Positions 28,091 through 37,350 of a DNA stretch of 64,000 nucleotides are shown here, piece by piece (the stretch's first letter is position 1; each line of letters starts with the position of its first letter). A model generated the notes under the pieces. The model did no database searches, was not told where the DNA came from, and saw nothing but the letters and a program-made list of their open reading frames with translations. The translations under genes and the position numbers were made by a program. Source of the stretch: Trebonia sp963737285 (GTDB lineage Bacteria; Actinomycetota; Actinomycetes; Streptosporangiales; Streptosporangiaceae); assembly GCA_963737285.1 (NCBI GenBank), contig CAVTRT010000002.1, forward strand, positions 868,001-932,000. Reading direction: 5' to 3'.

Positions 28091-28486
28091 TCAGTGCTTG
28101 AACGCGCCACGGTAGTACTCGAAGACGAAGCCAACCGAGGTGAAGAACATCGCCACCACGCCGATCAGGAAGAGCCACCAGCCGATCGCGAAGCCGGTCG
28201 CGGTGACCGCCGCCGCGAGGCCGACCCAGAAAGGCCACCAGGAGTGCGGGCTGAAGAAGCCCAGCGATCCGGTGCCCTCCTCGACCTCGCCGCTGGGGTT
28301 GTCGTCGGGCCGCAGCGGCAGCCGCCGTCCGGTGAACAGGATGTAGAACCCGGCTAGCAGGGCCAGGCCGACCGCGAGGGCCATCGCCACCGTGCCGGTC
28401 GGGTCGTAAGACAGGTACCAGTAGACGACGTCGGCCCCGATCAGGAAGCCGCCTAGGCCAATAAAGAGCCAGCCTTCGACTTTCAT
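28091..28486 (-). CDS. ctaF: Cytochrome c oxidase subunit IV (actinobacterial)
   Basis: 131 aa with four hydrophobic segments, starting MKVEGWLFIGLGGFLIGADV and containing DPTGTVAMALAVGLALLAGF and HSWWPFWVGLAAAVTATGFA, typical of the small actinobacterial subunit CtaF. It lies 18 bp after ctaD and completes ctaC-ctaD-ctaF on the minus strand. It is needed for a stable aa3 oxidase in studied relatives. Confidence 0.92.
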   Translation of the reverse strand: MKVEGWLFIGLGGFLIGADVVYWYLSYDPTGTVAMALAVGLALLAGFYILFTGRRLPLRPDDNPSGEVEEGTGSLGFFSPHSWWPFWVGLAAAVTATGFAIGWWLFLIGVVAMFFTSVGFVFEYYRGAFKH

Positions 28487-28504
28487 GTGTAAGACAGCTC
28501 CCGA

Positions 28505-30217
28505 CTACTTCTTTGCCGCACTGATCGCGGGGATGGTCTGGGATAGGTCGCGCGACACGCGGCCACCCACGATGTGCGGGTAGTGCAGGTCGAACGCCGG
28601 GCGCTCGGAGCGGATGCGCGGGATGCGGTAGAAGTTATGCCTCGGCGGCGGGCAGGAGGTCGCCCATTCCAGCGAGGAAGCGTAGCCCCACGGGTCTTCC
28701 TCAGTCACCTTGGCGCCGAACCGTGCGGTCACGTAGACGTTCCAGATGAACATGAGAACCGAGATGGCCAGCAGCCAGGAGCCGACCGTCGAGATGATGT
28801 TGAGCGTGGTCACGTCGCCCGGCAGGAACGGGTAGTTCGCCGTCCGGCGCACCTGGCCCTGCACGCCCGCCCAGTGCTGTACCAGGAACGTCATGTTGAA
28901 CCCGATGAACAGGAACCAGAACTGGACCTTGCCCAGCTTGGAGTTGAGCATCTTGCCGGTCATCTTCGGCCACCAGAAGTAGAAACCGGCGAACATCTCG
29001 AACAGCACGGTGCCGGCCAGCACGTAGTGGAAGTGGGCCACGACGAAGTAGGAGTCGGAGACCGCGAAGTCCAGCGGCGGCGACGCCAGGATGATGCCGG
29101 TGATGCCGCCGAACAGGAACACGATCAGGAAGCCGATCGTGTACAGCATGGGCGGCTCGAACGTGATCTGGCCGCGCCACATCGTGCCCGCCCAGTTGAA
29201 GAACTTCACGCCCGTGGGGATCGCGATCAGCAGCGTCATGAACGAGAAGAACGGGAGCAGCACCGCGCCGGTGGTGAACATGTGGTGCGCCCACACCGTC
29301 ATCGACAGGCCCGCGATGGAGATCGTGGCGGCGATCAGCGTCTTGTAGCCGAACAGCGGCTTGCGGCTGAACACCGGGAGGATCTCGGTCGCGATGCCGA
29401 AGAACGGCAGCGCCAGGATGTACACCTCGGGGTGGCCGAAGAACCAGAACAGGTTCTCCCACAAGATCGCGCCACCGGAGTTGGCCGAGAAGACCTGGGC
29501 GCCCAGGCGGCGGTCGATCTCCAGCACCAGCAGTGCCCCGGCGAGCACCGGGAACGCCAGCAGGACCAGCATCGAGGTGAGCAGCGCGTTCCAGGTGAAG
29601 ATCGGCATGCGGAACATCGTCATGCCGGGCGCGCGCATGCAGAAGATCGTCGTCGTGAAGTTGACGGCGCCGAGGATCGTGCCGAAGCCGGACAGCGCCA
29701 GCCCCATGATCCACAGGTCAGCGCCGATGCCCGGGGAGTACGCGGCGCTGGTCAGCGGCGAGTAGGCGTACCAGCCGAACGAGGCCGCGCCGCCCGGCGT
29801 CAGGAAGCTCATCAGCAGCATGATGCCGCCGAAGGCGAACAAGTAGTAGCTCACCAGGTTGAGCCGGGGGAACGCGACGTCGGGCGAGCCGATCTGCAGC
29901 GGCACCAGCTCGTTCGCGAACCCGACGAACAGCGGGGTCGCGAACAGCAGCAGCATGATCGTGCCGTGCATCGTGAACAGCTCGTTGTACTGCTGGTCGG
30001 AGACGATGGAGTTGTCCGGTCCTAGCAACTGGACCCGGATCAGCAACGCCATGATCCCCGCGAGCAGGAAGAACACGAACGACGTGATCAGGTACATGTG
30101 CCCGATGATCTTGTGGTCCGTGGAGGACAGCCATCCCGCCAGTACCGAGCCCTTGCGCTCGGTCCGCTGCGCCCGACGTAGGGCAGCTTGGCTGGCCGGC
30201 TGGTCAAGCGTGGTCAC
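28505..30217 (-). CDS. ctaD: Cytochrome c oxidase subunit I
   Basis: 570 aa from the GTG at 30217, which has AGGGAG upstream and overlaps the ctaC stop (GTGA). Twelve membrane segments. The Cu_B/heme a3 site is in WFFGHPEVYILALP (His and the cross-linked Tyr) and VWAHHMF; the heme ligands pair FTMHGTIML and VVAHFHYVLAGT. It is the catalytic subunit of the aa3 oxidase. The proton-channel residues of the D-pathway region (NELVPLQIGSPDVAFPRLN) are present. Confidence 0.95.
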   Translation of the reverse strand: MTTLDQPASQAALRRAQRTERKGSVLAGWLSSTDHKIIGHMYLITSFVFFLLAGIMALLIRVQLLGPDNSIVSDQQYNELFTMHGTIMLLLFATPLFVGFANELVPLQIGSPDVAFPRLNLVSYYLFAFGGIMLLMSFLTPGGAASFGWYAYSPLTSAAYSPGIGADLWIMGLALSGFGTILGAVNFTTTIFCMRAPGMTMFRMPIFTWNALLTSMLVLLAFPVLAGALLVLEIDRRLGAQVFSANSGGAILWENLFWFFGHPEVYILALPFFGIATEILPVFSRKPLFGYKTLIAATISIAGLSMTVWAHHMFTTGAVLLPFFSFMTLLIAIPTGVKFFNWAGTMWRGQITFEPPMLYTIGFLIVFLFGGITGIILASPPLDFAVSDSYFVVAHFHYVLAGTVLFEMFAGFYFWWPKMTGKMLNSKLGKVQFWFLFIGFNMTFLVQHWAGVQGQVRRTANYPFLPGDVTTLNIISTVGSWLLAISVLMFIWNVYVTARFGAKVTEEDPWGYASSLEWATSCPPPRHNFYRIPRIRSERPAFDLHYPHIVGGRVSRDLSQTIPAISAAKK

Positions 30218-31104
30218 GTGGTGCTCCCTGCTGAGGTGCTCTGGAGCGCCTTCTGCTGGGCGATCCATGTCTGGAATTGTGACGGCGTCACGATCTTGAG
30301 CGTGAACAGCATCCGGCTGTGGTAGACCCCGCAAAGCTCACTGCAGTGGCCGATGAACGTGCCGGTCTGCGTGGCGGTGATCGAGAAGTGGTTCGGGTGC
30401 CCGGGGATCACGTCCCGCTTGAACAGGAACTCCGGCACCCAGAACGCGTGGATCACGTCCGGCGAGGTCAGGTTGAACTCAACCGACTCCCCCTCCGGGA
30501 TCTCAAGCAGCGGCAGGTGCTGCTGGCTGGAGGGGAGGTTCGGCTGCCACATCTCGCCATCTTCCGTGACCTTTTGCGACGGGTAGTTGAACTCCCAGCT
30601 CCACTGGAAGCCGACCACGTTCACGGTCAGGGCGGGGTGCGCCGGGATCGCGTCAATCGTGTTCTCGTCCTTCGCCGTGTAGTAGAACAGCACGGCGATC
30701 AGCACGAAGGGGACGACTGTGTACAGGATCTCGATCGGCATGTTATACCGGACCTGAGGCGGGAGCTTATCGCCCTTCTTGCGGTGGAATACCACCGCCC
30801 ACAAGATCAAGCCCCAAACGACCGCGCCAACGAGCAGCCCGGCAATCCACGAACCCTGCCAGAGCGAGATAACGATCTTGCCTTGCTCGGTGACGGGATT
30901 CGGGAAGCCAAGCCGGGTGAACGTGTCATTCGTGCACCCGGTAAGGGCAAGCAACATGACGGCAAGCGCGCCAACGCCCGCCGCCTTTACCCGGCGACGG
31001 CGCGTGGCGGTGCCGCGCGCGCATGGCGCGGCCTGCCGACGATTCAGAGTCAACGAAGCGCCTTCCCAACGACGTCGCCGGCCCGCAACTCGGGACCGGT
31101 CCAT
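30214..31104 (-). CDS. ctaC: Cytochrome c oxidase subunit II (Cu_A)
   Basis: 296 aa as annotated. A signal peptide with lipobox LALTGC, two membrane segments (SWIAGLLVGAVVWGLILWAV and IEILYTVVPFVLIAVLFYYT) and a C-terminal cupredoxin domain. The Cu_A site is complete: His in VIHAFWVPEF, then GHCSELCGVYHSRM (two Cys, His, Met). The first ~17 residues are doubtful: a TTG at 31053 with GGAAGG upstream is a likely alternative start. First gene of the ctaC-ctaD-ctaF operon. Confidence 0.93.
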   Translation of the reverse strand: MDRSRVAGRRRRWEGASLTLNRRQAAPCARGTATRRRRVKAAGVGALAVMLLALTGCTNDTFTRLGFPNPVTEQGKIVISLWQGSWIAGLLVGAVVWGLILWAVVFHRKKGDKLPPQVRYNMPIEILYTVVPFVLIAVLFYYTAKDENTIDAIPAHPALTVNVVGFQWSWEFNYPSQKVTEDGEMWQPNLPSSQQHLPLLEIPEGESVEFNLTSPDVIHAFWVPEFLFKRDVIPGHPNHFSITATQTGTFIGHCSELCGVYHSRMLFTLKIVTPSQFQTWIAQQKALQSTSAGSTT

Positions 31105-31280
31105 GGTCTTCTACAGCGTGTCGTGCATACGCTATCGCGCGCCCGGGCAGCCGTTGCGGCGACCCCCGGTGTTCCGCACCAGTTTCCCCGGACGCTCCAC
31201 GGTATGTAACAGAACGCATTTGCGCCGAGTCTTGGCGTGTTCCCCTGCGTATGACCGGGCTAACCGGGCATCATGGAAAC

Positions 31281-31634
31281 GTGGGCCTAAGCGATAGCGT
31301 ACGGGCGGCGAGCCGGACCTGGCTCAGCCGCCGGGAGGCAAGTTCCCCTGCTGCCTCCCTGGTACCAGCTCCAGTACCGCCGCAGCCTTCCCCGTCCCGG
31401 CTGCCCGAGGCATCCGTCGTCATTGACGCACTGGGCCGCAAATGCCCCATCCCCATCATCATGCTGGCCGAGCAGATCCGTGACGTCCCCATCGGCGCGG
31501 TCGTCGCCGTAGTCGCCGACGACCCCGCCGCTTACACCGACATCCCCGCCTGGTGCCAGATGAAGTCCCACGACCTTGCCTTCCGCGAGGACTACCAGTC
31601 CGGCTGGGCGTTCGGCATCACGCGGAATTACTAA
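31281..31634 (+). CDS. TusA-family sulfurtransferase-like protein
   Basis: 117 aa from the GTG at 31281 (ATG 31251 is an alternative). After a Pro/Ala/Ser-rich leader of about 45 residues the TusA fold begins: VVIDALGRKCPIPIIMLAEQ, with the conserved Cys-Pro of the active site, then VVAVVADDPAAYTDIPAWCQ and FAITR-like end (FGITRNY). TusA proteins carry persulfide sulfur to tRNA thiolation or cofactor synthesis. It is divergent from ctaC and convergent with the CtaG-like gene. Confidence 0.75.
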   Translation: MGLSDSVRAASRTWLSRREASSPAASLVPAPVPPQPSPSRLPEASVVIDALGRKCPIPIIMLAEQIRDVPIGAVVAVVADDPAAYTDIPAWCQMKSHDLAFREDYQSGWAFGITRNY

Positions 31635-31659
31635 GCCCGATACAGGACGGACCAGTTGC

Positions 31660-32649
31660 TCAGGTTGCCTTGAACCTGTCGGTGAAGCGGGGATCGTCTT
31701 GCCACCAGGGGCGCTCGGCGAGCTCGTCGTCCGGCCCTGGGTCGTATTCGACGCGAGCGGCGGCGGCCTGCCTGGCCGCGTCTAGGGCGTCGAGCTCGGC
31801 GTCAATGACCGCCGCCTCGGCCTTGTCATCACGCATCGCCTGGATGAGCTGGACGGCCAGGAACGGCAGTCCGACGAAGTCGCCGAGAATCCACAGCACG
31901 CCGCCGCCGATCACCTCGTCGGTAGCGAACGTCGGGCCGAACGGGCGGTGCAGCGCCTGGTAATGGGCTAGGCCGATGAGGTTCTGGTCGGCGATCACAG
32001 CAATGCCGAAGAAGGCGTCCCCGACGATCTCGGCGGCGGTTATCCACATCGAGATGGCCCGGTTGTACCTCTTCGGCACTGGGTCGACATTAAGGAGCGT
32101 CCAGAAGAACAGGTACCCCGGTGCCATCAGGATGAGGTACGTGACCTCGCGCAGCGCGTTGCTGGTGAACGTGTGGGTGTACCAGGTCGTGAAGTACATC
32201 ACCATCGGCACCGCGACGAGGGCGAACGTGGTGACCGCCGGGAACGTCAGGGCGATCGCGACCTTGCTCTTGACGGCCCGCTCGACGCGGGCGCCAACTG
32301 CCGGAGCCGCAAGCGACAGGAGCGTCAAAGGCTTGCCCATCGCCAGGAACAGCGGGACGACCAGGACGAGCAGCACGGTCTGGGTCGCCCGGGCATAGAA
32401 CAAGATGTCCTGGTAGACGCCGACCCAGGACGTCGTGGCGTAGACGAGGAACCCCACCCCCAGGCCACAGAACGCGACGGCCCGGCCGGTTGCCCATGGC
32501 GTGCCGCCGCGGCGGACCCGGCGCATGCCAGCGAGATAGGCGCCGGCCAGGAGCACCGCGAGGGTGATCATCGGCCCGTCAGCCGTCCACTGCGTGAAGG
32601 CGGTGGACAGGGTCAGCGGGGGCGGGCCGGTGTAAACCATGGCCTCCAC
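31660..32649 (-). CDS. Cytochrome c oxidase assembly protein (caa3_CtaG family)
   Basis: 329 aa with about seven to nine membrane segments and the conserved pieces TTSWVGVYQDILFYARATQT, PLFLAMGKPLTLL, WTLLNVDPVP and LADQNLIGLAHYQALHRPFG-like block. The family assists copper or heme insertion into oxidase subunit assembly and in other bacteria is fused to CopD. The soluble C-terminal ~60 residues are acidic. Position next to ctaC-ctaD-ctaF supports the role. The in-frame ATG at 32640 is an equally good start. Confidence 0.85.
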   Translation of the reverse strand: MEAMVYTGPPPLTLSTAFTQWTADGPMITLAVLLAGAYLAGMRRVRRGGTPWATGRAVAFCGLGVGFLVYATTSWVGVYQDILFYARATQTVLLVLVVPLFLAMGKPLTLLSLAAPAVGARVERAVKSKVAIALTFPAVTTFALVAVPMVMYFTTWYTHTFTSNALREVTYLILMAPGYLFFWTLLNVDPVPKRYNRAISMWITAAEIVGDAFFGIAVIADQNLIGLAHYQALHRPFGPTFATDEVIGGGVLWILGDFVGLPFLAVQLIQAMRDDKAEAAVIDAELDALDAARQAAAARVEYDPGPDDELAERPWWQDDPRFTDRFKAT

Positions 32650-32769
32650 GCTACTCCCCTGTTCGAAATGGCCTAATTACGCGTCGCCCTATTGCGCGCC
32701 GTGACAAGTTTCCGACAGAGTAACCCCTAGTTCGCGACTCACTACACGAACGGCTGAGAGGGTTCCAGA

Positions 32770-35048
32770 GTGAAACACGTAACACGATTGCGTGCGGTCG
32801 CCGCGGTTGGCGCAGCCTCGCTGCTCGCCGTCGGCGGCAGCGTGGCGACCGCGGTGGCGGCGTCGGCGTCGGCGTCGGTCAGCCCAGACAACGTCCGAGT
32901 TTCCGTGGCCGACACCCAGACCTCGCTGGCGTCCGCGAAGGCGCTGCTATCCGCGGCCCCCGCGCTGCCGGCGCACATCACTGCCAGCGTCTATCTGGCC
33001 AGCCGGAACGCGTCGGGCCTGACGGCCTACGCGCAGGCGGTCTCGACGCCGGGCAACGCCCAGTACGGGCATTACCTGTCGGCCGCACAGGCGATCGCCC
33101 GGTTCGCGCCGTCGGCGTCCGAGGCTGGCAGTGTTGAGAGCTGGGCCCGCTCCAATGGCCTGAGCGTTGGCAGCGTCACCCATGGCTTTGGCGCGTACGT
33201 CCAGGTGACGGGCACGCCTGCCGAGGTCGCGCACGCATTCGGCGTGAAGTTCGGCAGCTACCGGGTTGCCAGCAAGAAGTCGGTCCAGAAGTTCTGGGCG
33301 CCGGAAGAGCTTGCCACCGTCCCGGCTCCATCTCCGGCGACGTGGCGGCGGTGGCCGGGCTGGACAGCGCTAGCCACGAGATGAAGCCGGACGACGCCCT
33401 GCCGCCTCCCGGGCAGAACTACGAGGTCGCCCCGTACACCTCGACTTACTACGGGCAGAACTTGGCGACCAAGGTCTCCGGCACCAACCAGCCGATTCCG
33501 GCCGTCAACGGCAAGGCGCAGCCGTGGACCAACGTCGGCTACACCCCGGGCCAGATCCGCGGCGCCTACAACGTCACCCAGTCCGGCTACACCGGCAAGG
33601 GCGTCACCGTCGCGATCATCGACGCCTACGCCGCGCCGACCATGCTGGCGAACGCCAACGAGTACGCTGACTGGGCCGCCAGGCAGTACGGCGGCAGCAA
33701 GACATTGGACAAGCCGTTCCGCAGTGGCCAGTACACGCAGGTCCTGCACCCCGGCGCGACCGGCTGGGACCTGACCGCGGCCCCGACCGCGGCCAACCCC
33801 GACGGGTGCGGCGCGGCCGGCTGGTACGGCGAGGAGTCGCTGGACGTTGAGTCCGTCCACGGCCAGGCGCCGGACGCGAACGTCGTCTACGTCGGCGCGT
33901 CGGACTGCACCGACACCGGGCTGGGCAACGCGATCGCGTACGTCGTCAACACCCACGCGGCCAGCATCGTGACCGACTCGTGGGGCGAGCCGACCGACGT
34001 CTCCTCGCTGACGCCGGTCTACGACCTGATGTTCGAGGCTGGCGCCACCGAGGGCATCGGGTTCTTCTTCTCCGCCGGCGACAGCGGCTACGAGGACCCG
34101 AACTACGAGGACGGGACCGACGCGGTACAGACCGACTACCCGACCTCCAGCCCGTGGGTGACCTCGGTCGGCGGCACCAGCCTGGCCATCGGCGCCAGCA
34201 ACAACTACGAGTCCGAGACCGGCTGGGGAACTGTCATCGACCCGCTGACCACCTCCAAGGGGGCCAGCGCCTGGACCTTCACCCCGAAGGCCAACCTCGC
34301 CACGACCGACCCGCTTGACGTGGCCAGCTACTACGACGGCTCCACTGGCGGCGGCGTGTCCGCCATTTACCCCCAGCCGTGGTACCAGGCGTCCGTCGTG
34401 CCGACGAGTCTCGCCGAGACCGAGATCACGAGCACCCCGTCCTACTACAAGGGCACCCTTGAGGCCTACACCGAGTCCGTCACCAAGGCCAAGGCCCCGA
34501 TGCGGGTGATCCCGGACGTCTCAGCGCTAGCCGACCCGTCGACCGGCTTCGCGGTGGGCGAGAGCCTGCTCGGGCCGAACGACAAGCTCTCCTCGCTGAA
34601 GTTCCGCATCAGCCGGATTGGCGGCACCAGCCTCGCCTCTCCGACCTTCGCTGGCATCGAGGCGGACGCGCAGCAGGCCAACGGCGGCAAGGCGATCGGC
34701 TTCGCCAACCCCGCGATCTACAAGCTGGACGCCGTGAACAAGGCCAGCAACGCCTTCCATGACGTCACCGACACTCCCGGTGGCGCCCAGCAGTACGAGG
34801 TCCGGTCCAACTACACCAACCCGGACACCGGGGCGCTCCCGCTCCTGACGTACCTGCGCTTCCTGGGCGTAAACGGCGCCGACGGCGCCGTGAGCATCCC
34901 GGTGAGCTCCAGCGCTACGATCTCGGTCACCCTGGCCAGCCAACTCGCCGCGACCCCGGGCTACGACGACGAGACAGGGGTCGGCTCGCCCGACCAGTAC
35001 ATCGAGGCGTTCGCGCCCGGCAAGCACTCCTGGAGCCTGCGGCCCTAG
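32770..35048 (+). CDS. Secreted S53-family serine-carboxyl peptidase (sedolisin/kumamolisin-like), one frameshift
   Basis: About 760 aa in two frames joined near 33326. Start GTG 32770 with GAGAGGG upstream. Signal peptide (LRAVAAVGAASLLAVGG), then a pro-kumamolisin activation domain (NAQYGHYLSAAQAIARFAPS, FGVKFGSYRV), then the peptidase domain with the Glu/Asp pair in GEESLDVESVHGQAPDANVV and the nucleophile in RIGGTSLASPTFAGIEA. These enzymes are pre-pro-proteins exported and activated at acid pH. A single missing base separates the propeptide from the catalytic part; the frames fit so well (VAAVAGLDS) that a sequencing indel is likely. Confidence 0.85.
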
Positions 35049-35069
35049 GCCTTGCGCGCGAAGACCGGG

Positions 35070-35109
35070 CCGGGCGGCGCGGTTCCCTCAGGGGAATCGC
35101 GCCGCCCGG
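35070..35109. terminator. Terminator hairpin after the sedolisin gene
   Basis: Arms 35070-35087 (CCGGGCGGCGCGGTTCCC) and 35092-35109 pair with a single G-U around a TCAG loop and are followed by TTTCGTT. It lies 22 bp after the stop codon. Confidence 0.85.
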
Positions 35110-35236
35110 TTTCGTTGCGCCCCTCGCCGGCGCGTGTGAATCCGGCGACAGTGGGCGGGGTCGTTGTGCGGGAAAAGCACTGAGGGCCACCCAGAAGTGC
35201 TCCGGATGGCCCCAGCGGCAGTTCTGAGCCTGCTAC

Positions 35237-36211
35237 TCAGGCGGGCAGGTAAGCCATGAAGTCGGCCGCCGCTGCCTCGCCATAGGACGCCGTGGCGCGC
35301 TCCGCGAGGGTCTTGGCGGTTAGCTCGTACTCCTGCGGGCCGACCGTTTCCAGGGCATGCACGGCCATCAGGTTGCCGAGCTGGATAGCCCGCTCGACAG
35401 GCAGGTTCCACGCGGTCGCCGCGAGGAACCCCGTGCGGAACGCGTCGCCCGCGCCCGTCGGCTCCACGAAGTTCGCGTCCTTGATCGGGCCGACAACCAC
35501 CGGCGCCTCGCCCTTGCGCTCGACCTTCGCGCCCTCGGCGCCGAGTGTGACCACCCGGGTGCCGACCCGCTCTAGTAGGTCGGCCGAGGACCATCCGGTC
35601 TTGGACTCGATGACGGCTTCCTCGTACTCGTTGGAGAACAGGTACGCCGCGCCCTCGACCAGCGTCCGCATGGCGTCCCCGTCGAGGAAGGCGACCTGCT
35701 GGGAGAAGTCGGCCGCGAACGCGATGCCCGCCTTGCGGCAGCCCGCCGTGTAGCGCTGCATCGCGGCCGGGTCACCCGCCCCGATCAGTACCATCTCGAC
35801 GCCGTGCGTCTCGGCGAGGGCCTCGATGGCGATCTCGCTGTCCTCGCTCATGGCGCCGGGGTAGAACGACGCGATCTGGTTGCCCGACTCGTCGTTCGTC
35901 GCGGTGAACCGCGCGGTGTGCTGAGTCAGCGATGTCCGGACGCCTGAGGTGTCCACGCCATGCTCATCCAGCCACCTGCGGTACTCGGCGAAGTCCGGCC
36001 CCACGCTGCCCACGAGCAGAGGGTTCTGCCCGAGGCAGCCTAGGCCGTACGCGATGTTCCCGGCCACGCCGCCCCGCCGGATCTGCAGGTCGCCCACCAG
36101 GAACGACACGGAGATCTTGTCGAGCTTGTCCGCGATGAGCGTGTCGGTGAACTTGCCGGCGAAAGTCATCAGGTGGTCGGTAGCGATCGACCCGGTGACA
36201 GCTATCCGCAT
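35237..36211 (-). CDS. PfkB-family carbohydrate kinase (AdoK/CbhK-like)
   Basis: 324-aa ribokinase-fold kinase. The N-terminal substrate motif reads RRGGVAGNIAYGLGCLG, and the PfkB signature with the catalytic Asp is VEPTGAGDAFRTGFLAATAW near residues 245-265. It is the positional counterpart of M. tuberculosis Rv2202c (adoK), an adenosine kinase of the PfkB family rather than the eukaryotic type. Adenosine is therefore the first substrate to consider, but sugars are possible. It lies 60 bp downstream of erpA on the same strand. Confidence 0.85.
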   Translation of the reverse strand: MRIAVTGSIATDHLMTFAGKFTDTLIADKLDKISVSFLVGDLQIRRGGVAGNIAYGLGCLGQNPLLVGSVGPDFAEYRRWLDEHGVDTSGVRTSLTQHTARFTATNDESGNQIASFYPGAMSEDSEIAIEALAETHGVEMVLIGAGDPAAMQRYTAGCRKAGIAFAADFSQQVAFLDGDAMRTLVEGAAYLFSNEYEEAVIESKTGWSSADLLERVGTRVVTLGAEGAKVERKGEAPVVVGPIKDANFVEPTGAGDAFRTGFLAATAWNLPVERAIQLGNLMAVHALETVGPQEYELTAKTLAERATASYGEAAAADFMAYLPA

Positions 36212-36271
36212 CGTTAGGTGCCCTTTGTCTTCAGTTTGCGCTGCGTCCAGTTAGGCAGGACGCATGGGAGT

Positions 36272-36622
36272 TTAGTGGAAGGAATCCCCGCAGGCGCAGG
36301 ATCCCGTCGCGTTCGGGTTGTCGATCGTGAAGCCCTGCTTCTCGATCGTGTCCACGAAGTCGACGGTAGCGCCCATGAGGTACGGCGCGCTCATCTTGTC
36401 CGTGACGACCTCGACGCCGCCGAACGCGCGGACGAGGTCGCCATCGAAGGAGCGCTCGTCAAAGTAGAGCTGGTAGCGCAGGCCAGAGCAGCCGCCCGGC
36501 TGAACGGCGACACGCAGCTTCAGGTCGTCGCGGCCCTCCTGGCTGATCAGCGCGCTGACCTTCTGCGCGGCCGCGTCGGTGAGGACGATTCCCTGCTGCG
36601 TCACTTCGTCCTGAACGGTCAT
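36272..36622 (-). CDS. erpA: Iron-sulfur cluster insertion protein (HesB/IscA/ErpA family)
   Basis: 116-aa A-type carrier that delivers [Fe-S] clusters to apoproteins. The three conserved cysteines are present: GGCSGLRYQLYFDE near residue 44 and GSCACGDSFH at the C-terminus. GGGAG lies upstream of the ATG at 36622. It is followed by the sugar kinase gene, matching the Rv2204c-Rv2202c region. The Rieske protein in this window is a plausible client. Confidence 0.92.
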   Translation of the reverse strand: MTVQDEVTQQGIVLTDAAAQKVSALISQEGRDDLKLRVAVQPGGCSGLRYQLYFDERSFDGDLVRAFGGVEVVTDKMSAPYLMGATVDFVDTIEKQGFTIDNPNATGSCACGDSFH

Positions 36623-36733
36623 CGGTGACTAGCTCCCGTCTGAGTTCCTAGCGCCGCCCGTCGGCACTACTCGTTCAACACTCAACCATAAGCCCGGCCC
36701 ACCCATTCCTGGCATGCGGCCGGGTGCGGTGAA

Positions 36734-37318
36734 TCACAAGCCAGGGGCTCCCCACACCGGGAACCACCTCTCCAGGTCCTGCTCGAACTTCAGATCCGCA
36801 CCGATCGCGCCCTTGACCTGAAGCTCCAGGGCGTTGTCGCGGCGCTGCCCTGATAGCGGCGCGAACGGGTAGAACGTGCCGCGCTTGTACAGGTACACCA
36901 GCGCCAGGCGCCGCTCTTGCTCGTCCCTGAAGGCGACCATGGTGCACAGGAGCTGCGGGCCGAATCCATTGTCCACCAGCGTGCTGTTGACCGCGTGGAG
37001 ATCGGTGACGAGCGTGTCCATTTCGTCGGACATGTGCGAGCTGACCAGCCAGGTATACCCGTAGGAGTCGCGGGTCACCTCGACCGGCAGCCCGCCACCC
37101 GGCCGTCCGGAATCCATGTTGAGCAGGTCGCTGACCTCGGACTGGACGTCGGCGAAGGTCTTGCCCTCCACCGCGCGGAAGCACACCGACCCGGAGCCGG
37201 TCGGCGTGAACCCGGTGGCGGCCTGCAGGCCGATCGCCGCTGACGGCAACCCGAAGAGGTCGTCCAGCTTCGGCTGGACCGGCTTGGTCCGGCCGAAGAT
37301 GGTGTCAAGGAAGCCCAT
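36734..37318 (-). CDS. pspAB: PspA-associated protein PspAB
   Basis: 194 aa, MGFLDTIFGRTKPVQPKLDD at the start, then FGLPSAAIGLQAATGFTPTG, and RRLALVYLYKRGTFYPFAP in the C-terminal half. This matches the actinobacterial 'PspAB' protein found next to htpX and pspA. The molecular function is not known. It follows htpX by 32 bp on the same strand and is presumably part of the same envelope-stress operon. Confidence 0.8.
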   Translation of the reverse strand: MGFLDTIFGRTKPVQPKLDDLFGLPSAAIGLQAATGFTPTGSGSVCFRAVEGKTFADVQSEVSDLLNMDSGRPGGGLPVEVTRDSYGYTWLVSSHMSDEMDTLVTDLHAVNSTLVDNGFGPQLLCTMVAFRDEQERRLALVYLYKRGTFYPFAPLSGQRRDNALELQVKGAIGADLKFEQDLERWFPVWGAPGL

Positions 37319-37350
37319 GCCGTCGTCCCTGCTTCGCTAAAAGGTGGCTG

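Noticed and set aside
28574..30025. Long plus-strand open frame (483 codons) over ctaD
   Set aside because: It is antisense to a fully conserved oxidase gene and is made of Arg/Glu/His-rich residues, typical of a high-GC shadow frame.
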